A stretch of 64,000 bases of DNA from Vespa crabro (lineage: Eukaryota > Arthropoda > Insecta > Hymenoptera > Vespidae): the NCBI RefSeq assembly GCF_910589235.1, contig NC_060966.1, positions 2,604,001 through 2,668,000 of the forward strand, written 5' to 3'. This document shows, piece by piece, positions 61,271 to 64,000 of this stretch (positions are counted from its first letter, which is position 1; the number at the start of each line of letters is the position of its first letter). The notes beneath the pieces are model-generated. The model searched no databases and was not told the origin of the DNA. It saw only the letters and a program-made list of their open reading frames with translations. A program made the translations under genes and the position numbers.

Positions 61271-61970
61271 CATTATATTTTAATAATACCTTAGCCGCAA
61301 ATGGGAGCGTACCGTAAAAAATTATTATAGTCGGTTATAAATATGTTTAACGAAATATGCAAATTTAATTATAACATTAATTATATAATATATTTCATGT
61401 AAATTTAATTTAAAATTTGTATGAATATATACAATAAAAATGCAAAAATATCTTATTATGCGGTAATCATTTCACATCAATTATTCGTTACAGATGTAAT
61501 ATCGAAAAATCTAATATTTTTTAAATATTTTCACTCTATTATACCTATATATTATACGATGAAATTGTTTCAGGAAGATATGATTTTCTGATATTACAAT
61601 TGTAATGGATATGAAATGAATACATTCTCAAAGAATATTTTTACGTTTTCGTTGTATCTGTTCATACAGAATGTAAAATAAATTTACACAAAATATGTTA
61701 TCTCATTAATGTTAAAATCAAACTTGTATACTCTGTATTAATTTTTTACAATAAGCTTCCTTTAATTCATAAGGAGTAATTAAAATATAATGCTTATCTA
61801 TACATTTTAACAAAGATATATTAAAAAGTAGTATTCAATTTATTACGTATATAAAGTAGTATTCAAATAATTACGGCGAAACAAATGTATTTTCAAAAGT
61901 TTTGTTTATTTGAATCTTCTCAATATTTTACAACTCAGCTATATTTTACTATAATTGTTGCAACTATTCA
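60420..61970. other. Intergenic, TA microsatellite, no gene seen
   Basis: AT-rich, with a pure TA run at 61,219-61,268. Counterpart of the longer and unrelated left interval 1.5-5.8 kb. No open frame of interest. Confidence 0.5.
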
Positions 61971-63016
61971 AACACAAAAAGCAACAGTCTTCTTGGAGTT
62001 ATTATGCCAGCGGCGTAATAAATATAAAATAAAAACTTTTTCTTATCACAATAAACGTATATCAAAAATATTTTTATTCATACATGAAATTGTAATATTT
62101 TTGTATTAAGTATGAATAAAATTATTATAATTCTGTTATAGAATCCTATAATCTATTATAGAAATGGATAAGAAAAATTCATTAGTGTTTCAATATCACT
62201 TCAGAAAACTGTTTTATTTACAGACAATGAACATACTAAGCATAAAAACGTAGCGTGACAGAAACGACATTTTTAATAATACTCATGTCGACAAGCATTC
62301 ATTATTAATGAGACAGACATGATATTTCCGATAGTTAAATCATAATAGCTGTTACATTAATGTATGGATGATCGGGTTAGGATTCTCCGTACATTTATTG
62401 ATTAAAATTGCTTCGCCATCAACCTATTCAGTGATTGTCAGTTATTATATTATTATTTATTATTATATTATATATTATTATTTGAATAAAAATGACCAAA
62501 GAAGAATTAAAAAAATAAACGTTTCGCTGTACAAAGTGGAAGTAAATTAAATTTCAAGACTATTTTAGTGTGATTTTACATGTAAGATTCGATAGAGATT
62601 TGTTAAAAAAATCTGAGGAGAAACTGACTTTTACCTTGTAATTCAAAGTTAAGTATTCATGTGCAACATATTTTATTCGTCATGAGGATAAAGAATTTCA
62701 AAGGAATCATTAGTGGGAACTCAACGTTCTCTTGCAAAATAATTTTACATAATGCTTACATTAACAAATAGATATAAAGTTAAAAATGCATGAAAAAGTA
62801 GTAAGAAACCACATATTATCTTCTACGAAATGTATTGAAATTTAATAAGAATTAGTAAATAGTGACTGCATCCAGAAGAAAGGTCAAATCAACATAATTT
62901 TCAGCGTAATTTTTAGTAAATTTTAGAACAATGATTTGGCTATCCAAATATAATTTTCTAATACATTAGAAAATTTTAATCTGAATATAAAAATTCATTG
63001 AGCACATATATTATTG

Positions 63017-63579
63017 TTATCGTTGATATTTTATGTAAGTACATTTACTATTTACATAATTTTTTACAATATTTCTAATAACTTTTTTCCTCCTTAGATA
63101 AAATTCTGACAACTTAATCGACGGGATACGATTTAAAATCGACATATTCTTCCTTTTACACATGAAAATACTTTTTTCTATGATTAATATACAAATACTC
63201 AAAATGATACCAATTAACATAAAAAGAATAAGTGATATTACGTCGGTTAGGAGTACCGGTTGGTGCTTGATCATGTCATCGGTTTTCTTTGTAAATATCG
63301 TTTCTTTTAAACGATTAATCATACCATTGTAGAGAAATCTCCGCAACCTAAAATAAACTAGTGCTTTAACGTACGATAATTAAAAATTTACATTATTAGA
63401 TTCTTGTGTTCTTACTGAAAATTGATGACGTCGGTGAATGAATTGTGCTTAGATAAAATTATAGCAACACTGTTCACATCTCTTGTTTCAACATATATCA
63501 GATTACATGGTATTATATTACCTATACTCTTTTGCATATCATCAAACGCGTAAAAAGCTAATTTTGGATTTTTACAAAT
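63017..63579 (-). CDS. IR-type ionotropic receptor, last two exons (gene continues off the window)
   Basis: Exon 7 (63,579-63,416) encodes the end of the S2 lobe (ICKNPKLAFYAFDD to SFTDVINF) and joins in frame, phase 2, to exon 8 (63,347-63,017). Exon 8 encodes the pre-membrane stretch (FLYNGMINRLKETIF), the last helix (ISLILFMLIGIILSICILII) and a long basic tail ending CTYIKYQR. Both exons are open with GT-AG sites. Nothing recognisable was found between 63,600 and 64,000, so earlier exons should lie beyond the right edge. It is the intact counterpart of the broken exon at the left edge. Confidence 0.75.
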
Positions 63580-64000
63580 CTGTCAATAATTAATGGATAT
63601 TAATAATAAAACTATGTAAAAAAATGTAACGAACCTAGCAAACAAGAGTTCAGGAATGTATTCGTCATATATACAGGAGAAAGTATTAATATGAGTTCGG
63701 AACTGCTTAATTATGGAAATACAAGACTTTTAAGTAAGATCTTAGGGCTCTTCAAATTAAATTTATTTGCTACAATTATGATAGATTCAATATTTAAATA
63801 ATAAATTTCAACATTAATAACGTTGAATATTAAATATATTCTGTATAAAAAGAAATTGAAAAGACGCGTAACATATTTGTATATAATGTAACAAATATCT
63901 TAGATTTAATTCCAGCAAATAAATTAAACATTATAGCAGTACACTAATTGTAAGATTAAGAGCAATATTCTTTCTCCTCTTCCATATAAATAATATATTC

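Noticed and set aside
1..64000. CRISPR arrays, tRNA or rRNA genes, bacterial operons
   Set aside because: No regularly spaced repeats, cloverleaf with A/B boxes, or rRNA cores were recognised, and the genes are intron-containing.

Overview
This is AT-rich eukaryotic DNA with small exons, short introns (about 60-350 bp), GT-AG splice sites and many CT and TA microsatellites. The recognisable genes are insect-type: CYP4-family cytochrome P450s, divergent IR75-like ionotropic chemoreceptors, an insect-style Ty3/gypsy element, a DIRS/PAT-like tyrosine-recombinase retroelement, and a mariner-type MITE. The protein style suggests an insect, perhaps a hymenopteran, but the sequence alone does not fix the species.

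Layout. (1) 1-8.2 kb: exons and wrecks of IR receptor genes on the + strand. (2) 8.2-9.9 kb: unique sequence with no recognised gene. (3) 9.9-21.6 kb: left arm of a large inverted duplication. It carries a CYP4 last-exon relic (minus), a CYP4 pseudogene 'A' split by a local inversion, and an intact 12-exon CYP4 gene 'B' (+). (4) 21.6-30.06 kb: the spacer between the arms, holding a decayed Ty3/gypsy element (minus). (5) 30.06-41.59 kb: right arm, the mirror image, with an intact 12-exon CYP4 gene B' (minus), pseudogene A' (+) and the second CYP4 relic (+). (6) 41.6-48.6 kb: a transposon-rich stretch with a decayed DIRS-like element, a 0.37-kb inverted-repeat element, a third copy of an arm segment containing a LINE scrap, and gypsy debris. 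(7) 48.8-64 kb: four IR units on the minus strand, namely a pseudogene, one nearly intact 8-exon gene (50.46-53.54 kb), a second pseudogene, and the last two exons of a gene running off the right edge.

The strongest structural signal is that the window is close to a nested palindrome. Positions x and y in the inner arms satisfy x + y of about 51,672, so splice sites of B and B' mirror each other almost to the base. Outside them, IR segments 1-1.5 kb and 5.8-8.2 kb are mirrored at 62-63.4 kb and 57.8-60.4 kb. Identity is patchy. It is about 98% by eye in the inner 6 kb (B/B' and the shared upstream block) and about 87-92% further out. Several segments carry the sequence of the wrong paralogue, which points to ectopic gene conversion. 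A and A' share two disabling lesions, so A was already dead before the arms were made.

Functionally, B and B' should be microsomal monooxygenases and the IR gene a ligand-gated chemoreceptor subunit. The window therefore looks like a rapidly rearranging detoxification and chemosensory locus shaped by inversions, conversion and transposons.
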